From contig MU863887.1 of the NCBI GenBank assembly GCA_033296885.1, positions 248,001 to 312,000 of the forward strand: a stretch of DNA of 64,000 bases, given 5' to 3'. The stretch's first letter is position 1. Every line of letters starts with the position of its first letter. The position numbers and the translations under genes are program-made. The notes under the pieces were generated by a model. That model ran no database searches, was not told where the DNA came from, and saw nothing but the letters and a program-made list of their open reading frames with translations. The stretch is from Triangularia verruculosa. Its lineage: Eukaryota > Ascomycota > Sordariomycetes > Sordariales > Podosporaceae. Shown piece by piece: positions 19,958 to 30,134 of this stretch.

Positions 19958-22185
19958 CTCACTTTTTCCACTTCTCTCCACCGCCTCCGGATAGGCTGAG
20001 ATGTGGGCTTCATTTTTGCCATTCATAGAGGCCGCCGGTAGGGTCGAGGATGCAAGCTGCCTCTCAGGTATGCCTTCTTCTCGATGAGCCATAATTCACC
20101 TAGTTTTGAGCCTTGGGACTGAGTACTGCAGATGGAGGTAACCGCGGTCTCGAGTAATAATGACCGTGGGTTCTGTGAAGGCTTAGCAGACGCCCCGCTG
20201 TCATGCAGACAACCTCTCAAATACCAGCAATAAAGTGTGGCCAAAAGCTGGATAGGGTTCTTATGCCTGGAAACATTGTTTCTCAAATATAGTGGATAGG
20301 TTATCTGAAAAGGACATTTGCATGGTCTGGCCCTTCAAAGGGTCGTTTTTCCTCCCGCCAACATGGATGGCGGGTCTGGTCGAGGGCAGTGTCATGCACG
20401 ACATTCCCACAGCCTCCTTTCGGTAGGTACCAAGCAACGGTTACCTCTGCGCGACATACAGGTTTAGGATCTTTGGACATTCAGATCGGAGAATTCGCCC
20501 TGATAATCTGGATCCTGGCTGGACTCTTGCAGTGGTCAGGTCTAGACATGAAACGTTTGGATATGTCTGTTCAGAGCGCAAGCCTCATGGCTCGAGAAGT
20601 CCGCTGCGTAGAGAGTCCTGTACTAGTAAACCTTCTAATCCAGATTGTAGATGCTCGGAATGTTGCGAGTTTTCCACTGTAGCATAACAAATAATGACAC
20701 TTCCGTAAGGAGATTTGAACTCCCGCACATCCTAGGTATGACTGTGAGCTATGGTCCGGGGCCGACCGACCTGTCGCGGGATTCCGACGACCGGGATGCT
20801 GATGCCACCAACAAAGGTACATTAGGTCGAGGTCTGCCGGTGACCATACTGGGAAAGCTTTGGTAGAAAATGTCAAGTCCGTAGAGCCTCACAGAAAGCC
20901 TATCAGCCACCTCCGCTCCTGCACATCATGATGGTTCAGCGTGGCTCCTGTTGATGTCGGTGTTCTGGAAGTATAAGAGAACGATATGTGACGCCCAAAG
21001 AGGCTTAGTGCCGTAGGGCTTAGCTGGTCGTGGGACCTCGTCAAATGACGTGACTTGATGAAGATGAGACTTGGCGGATAACATGTTCCGTGCCTATCCC
21101 AGTATGTGAGGTTCTTCAAAGATCCCGAAAGCCTGTAGTTGGAAAATGGTGATCTGGATCCTTGGAGTTCCTCTGTCAGCTAATAAGAATGTTAGGTCCG
21201 TAGCCTTGTGTTGGCGGCCGTTGACCAGGGAGGGCTGGTTGGGAGGGTTGAAACGACCGTCATGTCGGATGTGGCTGGAACATGGCACCAGCTTCAGAGA
21301 GGTTGCTGGTGATTGGCTCCGTGAGATGACAGATGATGCAGCTGCATGCAACAGGCAGGCTCTCGATGCATAACTACGGCAGGAACAGGATAGACGATCG
21401 TGTAAGATAATTCGCTCCTTCCATATGATGAGAGGGACAGCAAGGCAGCGTCTGATGAGACTTTCAAGCTGATGAATTTGTCGTCGGTTGGGCTGGAACA
21501 TCCGAACATGAGCGCGAGAAGCGCCCAGTGGGGTGAGGTATGTCAACAGAGAGGGGTCCGTGCAGGGACACTGAGGAGTCTGAGGCGAGCTCTGGACCGT
21601 GTCTTGGTAGGATCGGATGGTAGAGCTGTGCGGCGGAGGGTGATGTGATGAACGATGTCATATCGCAGACCATCCGAACGCCCCATCTACGGCTGCTGTC
21701 AGAGTGTCTGTTTGTAGTCCCTTGGGCTTGATGAGCTTTCAGAGGGACCACATCATCAGGCGCTTGTGCTTTTGCTGTAAAACGCTCTTCCGAGCCAATA
21801 AACATCGTGATTCCGGTCTCCGGGTCCCCATTGCGTAGGCCGCCCCTGCCCAAATCCATCTCGTACTGGCGGCCACACGCTGCAACCAAGGAATATTGCA
21901 GCTGAAGTGCAGCACCAACCAGGCCCCCCCCACTTCGCCTTTGCCGTAGCTGTTTGTTTCCTTTTACTGACGGCCATTCTTCTGCCCTTCCATCTTCTCG
22001 TCTTCCTGTCCGTGATAAACCTCACTTGCCCAGCTTCCCTCTGTTAGGCGACCCCTGTACTCCTCCACCAAAGTCTACAACTCGAGCTACCCCGCCTTAC
22101 CAGGCTACGATGCATCTACGTTAGCCTGAAGTCAAACCACCCCGCTGGAAACAAGCACCGTCAGATCTTGAAAACAAACGCAAGC
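19958..22185. other. 2.2-kb intergenic region without recognisable gene
   Basis: Short frames only. A minus-strand match to a tRNA T arm (B-box-like, 20709-20724) has no matching acceptor stem or anticodon arm, so I do not call a tRNA. The last several hundred bases are probably the promoter and leader of the next gene. Confidence 0.45.
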
Positions 22186-25100
22186 ATGGGCGAGAGGGAT
22201 ATCGAGACTCTCCTCAAGACCGGATCATGGTCCATTCCCTCGCGCTCAAGAAGCCCGCATCCGTACGTACAGCCTCATCCCGTTGTGAGCTTGTATCTCT
22301 AATGACGCAGCAGTGACCGCCGTCCCTACGATGATCAGCCACATAGGTCATACAACGATCTGCCTACCAGAGAATACAACGATAGGCCGACCAGAGAATA
22401 CAACGATAAGCCGACCAGAACATACAACGATGATCCACCTAGATCATACAACGATGGGCCAACTCGATCCTACAACGATATCCCCGCGAGATATCGCGAG
22501 ACGCCGTCCTATTACAGCGATGTGCAACCGAGATCGAATATCAGCGTTCCCAGGAGCAAACCCCCGCCTCGTCCACTTGTTGAAGATGAGCATGAATCTC
22601 TAGCTAAGGAGTCAGCACAGTCTCTCGTGGGCGTCTTGTCCGATGAAGATCCCCCATACCGAGGCGAGGTTGATCAACAGCCTCTTTTGCTCCCAGTCCA
22701 CGAGTACAACCCTGAGAGACGATTCGTGATTATTCCCGGCGCTGGGGAAGATGGGTCTGGAGCTGGGTCAGAGCACTATGAGGCCAACACCGGCCGAAAA
22801 TACGTTGTCGTCCCACCAGGCGAGAACGACAAGGACATGAAGGAAAGCAAGGATGACAAGGGCGACAAGAAACCCGCCGAACCGGCAAAGAGACAGGAGT
22901 TGCCCAGGCGGAAGAGCCACCAAGATCTACCTCGTCTAGACACGCACTTTGATGAGCATGACGACGAAGCGAAGCCGCAAATTCGGCGGTCCAACAGCAG
23001 GCATGATAGAGAGAAGCCGGTTATCGACCAGGGTCCTAAAGAGCATGCAAGCGCTCGCGACAATCGAAGCGCGAGACCCGGTCCACCGCGGGACGATGAG
23101 CTTTTGACACCTGCTGTCAAGTATTCCAGTAGTGGAAGACGTGATCGGGAGTACCGGGCTTATGACATAGGAAAAAGTCCGGCATCTGCTCGAAGCCCTT
23201 CCACCAGGGGTGACAGAGTTGAGCCCAAAGTACCATATGACAACCGGGAACCCTCAAGCCGACTGGCTCCTGGATATCCGCCCAGCGCTGGAGGTCATAA
23301 GCGGGCATCCTCTACTGCCAGTGGAACCCCCCGCGATGACCGAACCAGAGAGAGACCGCGGTCCATGGTCTATCCCATCGGGGTTTCTGAAGGCTTTGAC
23401 GATGGCGGTGCTGATGACATTATGTCCTTCATGGCACCCGGCATTGATTTTGATGCATCGCGAAAGAGGCCCGAGACTTCACCCCAAAGAAGCCAACGAA
23501 ATCTGAATCATCGTGCCGGGGAGGGCATGCCCATTCCGCAAGCTTATGTTGTTCGCCACGGCCGTTCCGCCACTCGCGAGAGGAATGACTACTCAAGCGA
23601 CGATAGTCACCGGGGGCGCCGGCAACCCCGAAGCGAGCGCCCATATCCGACACAACCATCGATGGAACCCGAGTATCCTCCAGAGCTGGTCTCCCCCGAG
23701 CAGACTAGAGCACCGCCAAAGGCTAGGACAGGTTCCCCGTTACCTTTCCCGACTGATGATTCACCTGACCCCAGCCCAAAACATGCAGCATTTCCAGGAC
23801 ACAGGGGCAGGTCCGATTACCGCTCGAACTCGCCCTCTCCTCCAGTCTCGCCGCCTAGACGAAGGGGCACGGGACATGCTCGAGATACCAGTATGAGCAC
23901 TTCATCTGTACCCGGTTCAATGGCAGGCTCTTTCGGCAGGAGCAACGGCTTGGACAGTAGAAGGCCACAAACAAAGAACCCAGCAATCGGTATCTTGCGG
24001 CAAGAATCGTCCCTCGACCCCAAGTCCCCAGTGATGTACTGGCAAAAATCTCGGCTCGACTCTTTTGAAGAGACGTCCAGCCCAGTCGCTCAAGTGATCT
24101 CCGTCCGTCGATACCTAGAGGATGCAGGCAAAGGGTTGCTTCCCCAGCTTCCACAATGCCGCTTTCAGACCCCTACCTCGCCTCAGAAGGCAGCTGAAGC
24201 AGGACAGTGGATGAGTCTTCAGCGCGCTGATAATTTTATCATCTGTCCTGACTGCTACAAAGAAGTCTTTGCCAGCTCTGCCTACCAACACATGTTCCTC
24301 CCTGCTCCACAGCCTTCACAACCTGTCTCCTGCGACTTTGGCGGTCAAATCTGGTACCGTATTGCCTTCATTCTCTCACTGAAACACAATCACACCGACC
24401 TCCACCTTTTGCAGGCTGTCTCCTCGGTCGCGGCCCGGCATCAGCCTTGCGCTGGGGGTGTGAAGGCAACGAGAATCTGGTACGGACTGTTGTCGCCTAA
24501 CACGCGGCACCAGCAACCTATTCAGGAATTCGAAGTTTGCTCATCTTGCGCCAAAATCTGTGAGGCACTGCTCCCGAATCTGGCGGGCGCATTTGTCCCT
24601 CTGGATAATCACGAACCCATGAGAGGCACCTGTGAGATGTACTATTCGCCGGATAGAAAACGGTTTATGGACTTGTGGGACCATCTCGAAGGGGTGAGTG
24701 ATCAAGCTCTCAAACTACTGACAGCACCGGACTTGGTGATGTTGGCAGATAGGGTAAGGTATACATGCCATTATGAGGAGTGTGGACGAAACACGCCGCT
24801 GCGCAATAAAAAGTGGTACATGATGGAGAGACTGCCGGAGATGACAGTTTGCGGTGATTGTTTCGGGGAAGTTGTTGAGCCATTGTTGGAACAGGTTCGG
24901 CGAGGAGATATTAACGATGTGAGAGGGGAGATTCCCAGAAACTTTTACAAACAGAGGCGACGGGTGGAGGGTTTGGCGAGCTGTCAGTTGTATAGCGATA
25001 GGATGAGGAATGTGTTTAGGTTGGCGGCGGAGCATGGGGATTGGAGGTTCTTGGAGGGGCAGGTGCTGGAGAGGCAGAGGGCGATTGACAAGATTGATAA

Positions 25101-25203
25101 GAGGTATAAGGTGCTGATGGAGATGAAGAGAGAGGGTGCAGACGAGGATGTTGTGGAGGACGAGGTGCAGGAGTTGGTTAAGCAGCTGAAGATTGTTGAG
25201 TAG
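22186..25203 (+). CDS. Uncharacterised fungal protein with octapeptide repeats and Cys-pair C-terminal domain
   Basis: Predicted 988-aa protein, exons 22186-22262 and 22314-25203 in phase. The start ATG follows AAGC and gives MGERDIETLLKTGSWSIPSR. Residues about 37-84 are six tandem octapeptides of type R-x-Y-N-D-x-P-T. Residues about 85-630 are disordered and rich in Arg, Ser, Pro and acidic residues, with many SP sites that could be phosphorylated. The C-terminal about 350 residues are folded-looking and rich in paired cysteines: CPDC (about 669), CSSC (about 767), CHYEEC (about 842), CGDC (about 871). Together with scattered Cys/His these suggest zinc binding. A Lys/Glu-rich coiled-coil end follows (KRYKVLMEMKREG). 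I recognise the C-terminal region as a conserved fungal type without known function. No catalytic motif is seen. Confidence 0.8.
22345..22488 (+). repeat. 24-nt coding tandem repeat, six units
   Basis: Six consecutive 24-nt units encode RSYNDLPT, REYNDRPT, REYNDKPT, RTYNDDPP, RSYNDGPT and RSYNDIPA. The Tyr-Asn-Asp-x-Pro core is fixed in all of them, while the sixth residue of each unit varies freely. Confidence 0.95.
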
Positions 25204-25915
25204 GAGGACGAACGTGAAGGATGATATCAGCACATGAGGATGATGAGTTGGATTTGTGATGGACTTTGTCTTCTTGGCATTTGGGGGTTTAGAGGGGCAA
25301 AGATACCAGATATTCTTTAGATTTTGAAGATATTCAGTCCTTAGCGTTGGAGAATAGAGATGAGAATTTGTACATTGTAACTGTTCAACTTCTGTGGTCG
25401 TCTAGATGGGAAGATAGTGGCTCGACATGATCCATTGCACTCTTGCAGTAATATTAGCCTGCAGATATCACAGCCAAGAGAGAGGCGCAAAGTGGTGTTG
25501 CAACAAGCATGGAGTTGGAGTGAACTTGCTGCTGTTTTAGGAAGTTTGATGATGCAAGTAAAGTGAGGACCGTGATGTCGGCTGCCAGAATGAAGTGCCA
25601 GCTGTGAATGGGTGGGTCCTACCCACCATTTGGGACTAGCGCAGATTAGGGCCAGTGGACTGTGCACTGGCTACCCCACGGGCACACGCTCTGCGAACTG
25701 AATATTGCAAAAATTTCAATTGGAGCTGCAGCTTGGTCCCGAACTTTTCGAACTTCATCAACCAGCCCACCGACCAGGTAAGCAGACGCCCTACTCCCCA
25801 TCCTGCCCGACGAGAATTGCGGAAAGCTGCTGCCATTTTGACCCTCTCCAAAACACTGAAACTGATTTGAATCAAAACTAACAGCCTTTCGACACTTGTC
25901 CCAGCACCGGACAAG
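25204..25915 (+). promoter_or_regulatory. Promoter and 5' leader of the uL4 gene
   Basis: 712 bp between two genes in the same orientation; the first part is 3' flank of the upstream gene. The leader of the ribosomal protein gene contains a probable 5' UTR intron (listed separately). Confidence 0.5.
25778..25884 (+). other. Probable 5' UTR intron of the uL4 gene
   Basis: CAG|GTAAGC donor at 25778 and an AACTAACAG branch/acceptor at 25884 lie just before the ATG at 25916, a layout typical of fungal ribosomal protein genes. A leader exon would end at 25777 and the next exon would begin 31 nt before the start codon. Confidence 0.65.
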
Positions 25916-27230
25916 ATGGCCTCTAGACCGACTGTCACCGTTCTCGGCGCCGATGGCAAGGCCACCGGCGCCACTGAGGTCCTTCCCAAGGTCTTCAGCG
26001 CTCCTATCCGCCCGGATATCGTCAAGCACGTCCACACCGGCATGGCCAAGAACAAGAGACAGCCCTACTCCGTCAGCGAGAAGGCCGGTCACCAGACCTC
26101 TGCCGAGTCCTGGGGCACTGGTGAGTCGATATTTTTCTGGATTGCGGGATGAGGGAGCACGAGAAAGAGGAGGGAATCCTGGTCTGAGGGGCCGATGGGA
26201 ACGACGAAACGAGGAACACCGTGCGGGATGGGAACGAGGGGGAAATCATGATCAAGAAATTGGGTGGATTGCTGACGGAGGAGAACTTCAGGTCGCGCTG
26301 TCGCCCGTATCCCCCGTGTCTCCGGTGGTGGTACTCACCGTGCCGGCCAGGCCGCCTTTGGTAACATGTGCCGTTCCGGTCGCATGTTCGCCCCTACCAA
26401 GATTTGGCGCAAGTGGCACGTCAAGGTCAACCAGGGCCAGAAGTATGTGATGTCGAAATCTTGGCTAGATGGACATTGGGTTTCTAACAGGTTTTGACAG
26501 GCGTTTCGCTACTGCTTCCGCTCTCGCCGCCTCGGCTGTCGCTCCCCTTCTGATGGCCCGCGGCCACCAGGTTTCCACCGTCCCCGAGGTTCCCCTCGTT
26601 GTCGACTCCTCTGCTTTCACCGCTGCCTCCAAGACCGCTGGTGCCATCAGCCTCCTCAATGCTGTCGGTGCTGGTCCCGAGCTCGAGAAGGTCAAGGCTT
26701 CCCGGAAGCTCCGTGCCGGTAAGGGTAAGCTCAGAGGCCGCCGCCACCGCCAGCGCCGCGGTCCTCTCGTCGTCTACTCTGCCGCCGCCGATGGCAAGGA
26801 CCTCGTCCTGGGCTTCCGCAACGTCCCCGGTGTCGAGACCAGCCCCGTCGATGCCCTCAACCTCCTCCAGCTCGCCCCTGGTGGTCACCTCGGCCGCTTC
26901 GTCATCTGGACCTCTGCTGCCATCAAGGAGCTCGATACCGTCTACGAGAGCAAGAAGGGCTACTTCCTTCCCTCCAACGTTGTCGCCAACGCCGACCTTA
27001 CCCGTCTCATCAACTCTTCCGAAATCCAGTCCGTCCTCCGCGCCCCCAAGGGTGAGGCCAAGACCAGACGTGGCAACGTCCAGAAGAAGAACCCTCTCCG
27101 CAACAAGCAGGTTCTCCTCCGCCTCAACCCCTACGCCTCTACATTCGCCAAGGAGAAGCTGGGTGAGGTCAAGGCTGAGGGCAAGCCCGTCCGTGTCACG
27201 TCTGACTTCCTTGGTCAGCTCAACGAGTAA
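25916..27230 (+). CDS. RPL4: 60S ribosomal protein L4 (uL4)
   Basis: uL4 is a structural protein of the large cytosolic ribosomal subunit and lines the peptide exit tunnel. Exons 25916-26120, 26292-26442 and 26501-27230 join in phase to 361 aa, the family length. Motifs: VFSAPIRPDIV, HQTSAESWGTGRAVARIPR across intron 1, THRAGQAAFGNMCRSGRMF (tunnel loop), KRFATASALAASA across intron 2, GKLRGRRHRQRRGPL and KKNPLRNKQVLLRLNPYA. Codon use is strongly biased to C-ending codons, as expected for a highly expressed gene and unlike its neighbours. Intron 2 has two possible acceptors (26490 and 26500); only 26500 keeps the frame. Intron 1 (171 nt) is the longest coding intron in the window; I found no clear snoRNA in it. 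Confidence 0.98.
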
Positions 27231-27744
27231 GGGTGTGGAATTGGAAAAAGGAAAGAGCGACTGGTTGTGGGTATTTCTTATCGGCGTAACGGATAGTCCG
27301 CGTCACAAATGAATTCTGATACCAGATGTTAGCCAGGTGGCTATTGTGATTTGGTGACGTGTGACCATGCATGATGATTTTAAGCGTATCAATAAGACTT
27401 TGTCTGAGCCACACATTATATGCCCGCATACCTGTGTCTACGTGTGATTCCCGCTTCGTGGTTGATTGTGCTATTACGAGCTCTCCATATGAATCAAAAT
27501 GAGAGGTAGGCTCTGGATGATAGTCGATAGCCTTATTGATAGTGGATGGGTAACAGGATATGCGGGTGTACTTTGCGATACCATTGATTATGTTCTGTCC
27601 TTGTCTATGTACATCGTTGGTCTTGACTATATGTGTATGTGCGCATGTATGCATGCGTTTGTATGTACTTTGAAGGATGGTTATATACGTATTTCCAACG
27701 ACCTCCTTTTTTCCCCCAGCTTTTCTTTTCCACCTCCCGCGTAC
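27231..27744. other. Intergenic 3' flanks (convergent genes)
   Basis: 514 bp between the ends of uL4 and the phosphatase gene. AT-rich, with no supportable gene or RNA. Contains a GTATGT/ATGCATG-rich patch near 27600-27670. Confidence 0.5.
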
Positions 27745-28942
27745 CTAAATCGACGTCTCCGACTTTTCCATCTGGATTGACGTTTCAGAAGGAGAGTCTA
27801 GCATCCCAATCGACTCCGACATGTTTGGTTTCTCATCCTCTCTCAGCCCATAATAACCCAGCACCTCTCTCAGCCGTTGCCGTTTTAGGTGCCCAAAGTT
27901 GATCTCGTCGAGGTAGCCCTCCACCCCGCCGTATTTCTCGTCCAGCCAGGCGATGACTCCCTGCACCATTTCCAGGTGCGTGTCGGCGAAGGAGTCGGGG
28001 AGGCCGACCTCGCGGACCTCGGAGAGGCGGATGTTGCGGATCAGGGGGTCGGTGGTGGAGGTGAGGTGGTAGTCGTGTTCGATGGCGGGGCCGGGGACGG
28101 AGAGGACGAGGAGGACGAGGATGACGACGAGGCCGGTGCGGTCTTTGCCTTGGGTGCAGTGGATTATTGTGGGGGAGGAGGGGGAGGAGGACAGGAGGAG
28201 GGAGAGGGAGCGGGAGATTTCGGCGGGGGAGTGGGTTAGGGTGTCGAGGGCTAGGTTGGTTAGGCCTCGGGGGCCGAGGGCGAGGGAGGAGATGAGGGTG
28301 ATGGCCGGGGGAGGGTTGGTTAGGTAGAGGAGGAGGAATTTGAAGATGTTGAACCAGGAGAGCTGCCAGAGGAGGAAGAGCTCGAAGCGGCGGGAGGGGA
28401 GGATGATGCGGTTGTAGGTGAGGTTGGGGATCTTGAGGGGGAGGGTTTTTTTGAGGGTTGCGTGCTTTTTTTTGGCGTTTAGGTGCTCGGTTCTAGGGGG
28501 GGTGTTAGTATGAGTTTTATCTTTGATTTTGTGAGGATGAGGCATGTAGGTGGTTATGGTAAAGGACACAAGACATTGGCAGTTGGATGGACATGAGCAC
28601 CCTTGAAGAATAAGAAAAGTCAAAATCTATGAAATAGGGGTAGTACTTTGACCGAAGATCAATCACCGATTTGATGCCATACCCCTCTGTGAGACGGAGT
28701 CTGTCCTTGGGGGAGGCACCGTCTAGTTTTGCTGAACGGAATAGCAGGCCTTCTTTGAGTACTCTAATGTGGTTCATATTGTGTTAATACCATTCTACAT
28801 AAAAAAAAAAACAAGAACATAGATATTTTTACTTTTTCCCCAGAAATGTATTCACCGTCTTTCCAACATCTCGAAAGTTGATGATACCGTCAAAATCATA
28901 GCCGGCGTCCTCGATCTCGGACGAGGCAGAGGAATCCATCAT
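27745..28942 (-). CDS. Tyrosine/lipid phosphatase-like protein (HCxxGKDRTG family)
   Basis: Protein of the fungal/bacterial tyrosine-serine phosphatase family (COG2365, MptpB/LipA-like), with a cysteine-based P-loop. I joined three exons on the minus strand: 28833-28942, 28647-28763 and 27745-28492, all in phase, 324 aa. Exon 1 gives MMDSSASSEIEDAG then FDGIINFRDVGKTVN, the family N-terminal motif. Exon 2 gives LKEGLLFRSAKLDGAS and GIKSVIDLRS; the exon 3 join gives KTEHLNAKKK. The catalytic loop HCTQGKDRTG is at residues 187-196 (Cys188, Asp193, Arg194); Lys192 and Asp193 are typical of this branch. Residues about 108-160 hold hydrophobic helices that may form a lid or membrane contact. Substrate could be phosphotyrosine or phosphoinositide (family knowledge); not decidable here. 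A model lacking exon 1 would miss the NFRDVG motif. Confidence 0.9.
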
Positions 28943-30134
28943 GACTGCCCAGGCTTTGGTGAAAATGCGAGCGTTACACGCTATTGGCTACTTGCTGAAT
29001 ATCGGTTTCTGGGCGGTCATGTGAAGGAGGGCTTGGGTCGTGGTGGAGGACATGTGTGAGCTGTTTTTAGAGATCACGAGTCAAGAGTTTCAAGACGGCG
29101 CACAGACGCCGTTCCGGGATCGCCAATCGTTCAACCCAGTGGAGTGGATAGCAGGGGGTGGTTGTCAGCGGGGTTTTGGCTGTGTGTAAGGATCTGTCAA
29201 GGGCGGGGTTGAAGATGTGAGTGCATCACGATACTCATCACGGGCTTTTTTGGTGGTGTCTTGGAACCTAGACAGGAGAAAATGGCAGAGAATGTTGAAA
29301 GTGTACTTGTCATTTTCGTTCACTGGTCCATGTTATTCCCTATTTCCGGGGGTAGGCAAATTTGGGATAACCGAGAATGGTGTGATGGTAGATAGTATGA
29401 GGTATATTGGTGGCTTTCAGTACTACCGCTGCTGTCCTCTTCGTGCGTTCAAACTTCCCCATTGTCTCAAGGTATCAACAGGCTGATGTCGAGATGGACA
29501 GAGACCTGCCTGGTTTAAACAGTCGATGCCAAGCACTGGCATGACCTGTGCAGCAGCTGATGGTTGCTGGGCGGGGATCCCCAAGCCACCTGAGTTCAGC
29601 TGCTTCTGGGACTGCAGCGGGTCAACTGCAGGGTTGCACCGCAGCTGTGTTCAGGCGAGCTGCTGATGATGAGGGCGATGACGTCGGCCAGGCTGGGTGA
29701 CGATGCTTTGTCCAAAAGACGCCGACCGGACCAACAGTCTGAAGATGTACACCCCGTCTTATCTCTGGGACACAAAGCCCTCATGGCCTAGACCTAGACC
29801 AAATGCGCCGGCCCTGTGATTGCGCTCATCAGACAATCCAATACAGACGCTGAGACCGACCATTCGGACCTGTCTGTCCATCTTTCTACCTATACCCTCA
29901 CCTCCAACCTAGCTGACCATCTCACCGACCAACCCCATATTGAACACCACGGATCCTGCATAACTGACCGTCTCACATACACCTTTTGTACTTGTCCGTC
30001 CGAGCTGGGACTTTGGGCTTTTCTTGTGCAACTTCATTTTCCCAGTCACGGAGTTTAGGAAGTGCGCACCTTCGAAAACTGAACATTATCACGCATATAT
30101 CTCTACCGGCTCTCCGGGTTGCACTCTGACCGCG
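28943..30134. promoter_or_regulatory. Divergent intergenic region phosphatase / EIS1
   Basis: 1.2 kb between divergent genes. No gene-like frame. The part before EIS1 is a C/A-rich leader. Nothing else can be supported. Confidence 0.45.

Noticed and set aside
20701..20760. tRNA-like sequence on the minus strand (T-arm-like GGGAG-TTCAAAT-CTCC and an A-box-like TAGCTCACAGT)
   Set aside because: The two boxes are only about 18 nt apart, there is no matching acceptor stem and no anticodon arm. At best a degenerate tRNA fragment.
26292..26442. Alternative reading frames across the uL4 exons
   Set aside because: The spliced uL4 frame fits the family along its full length, so overlapping frames are chance products of strongly biased codons.
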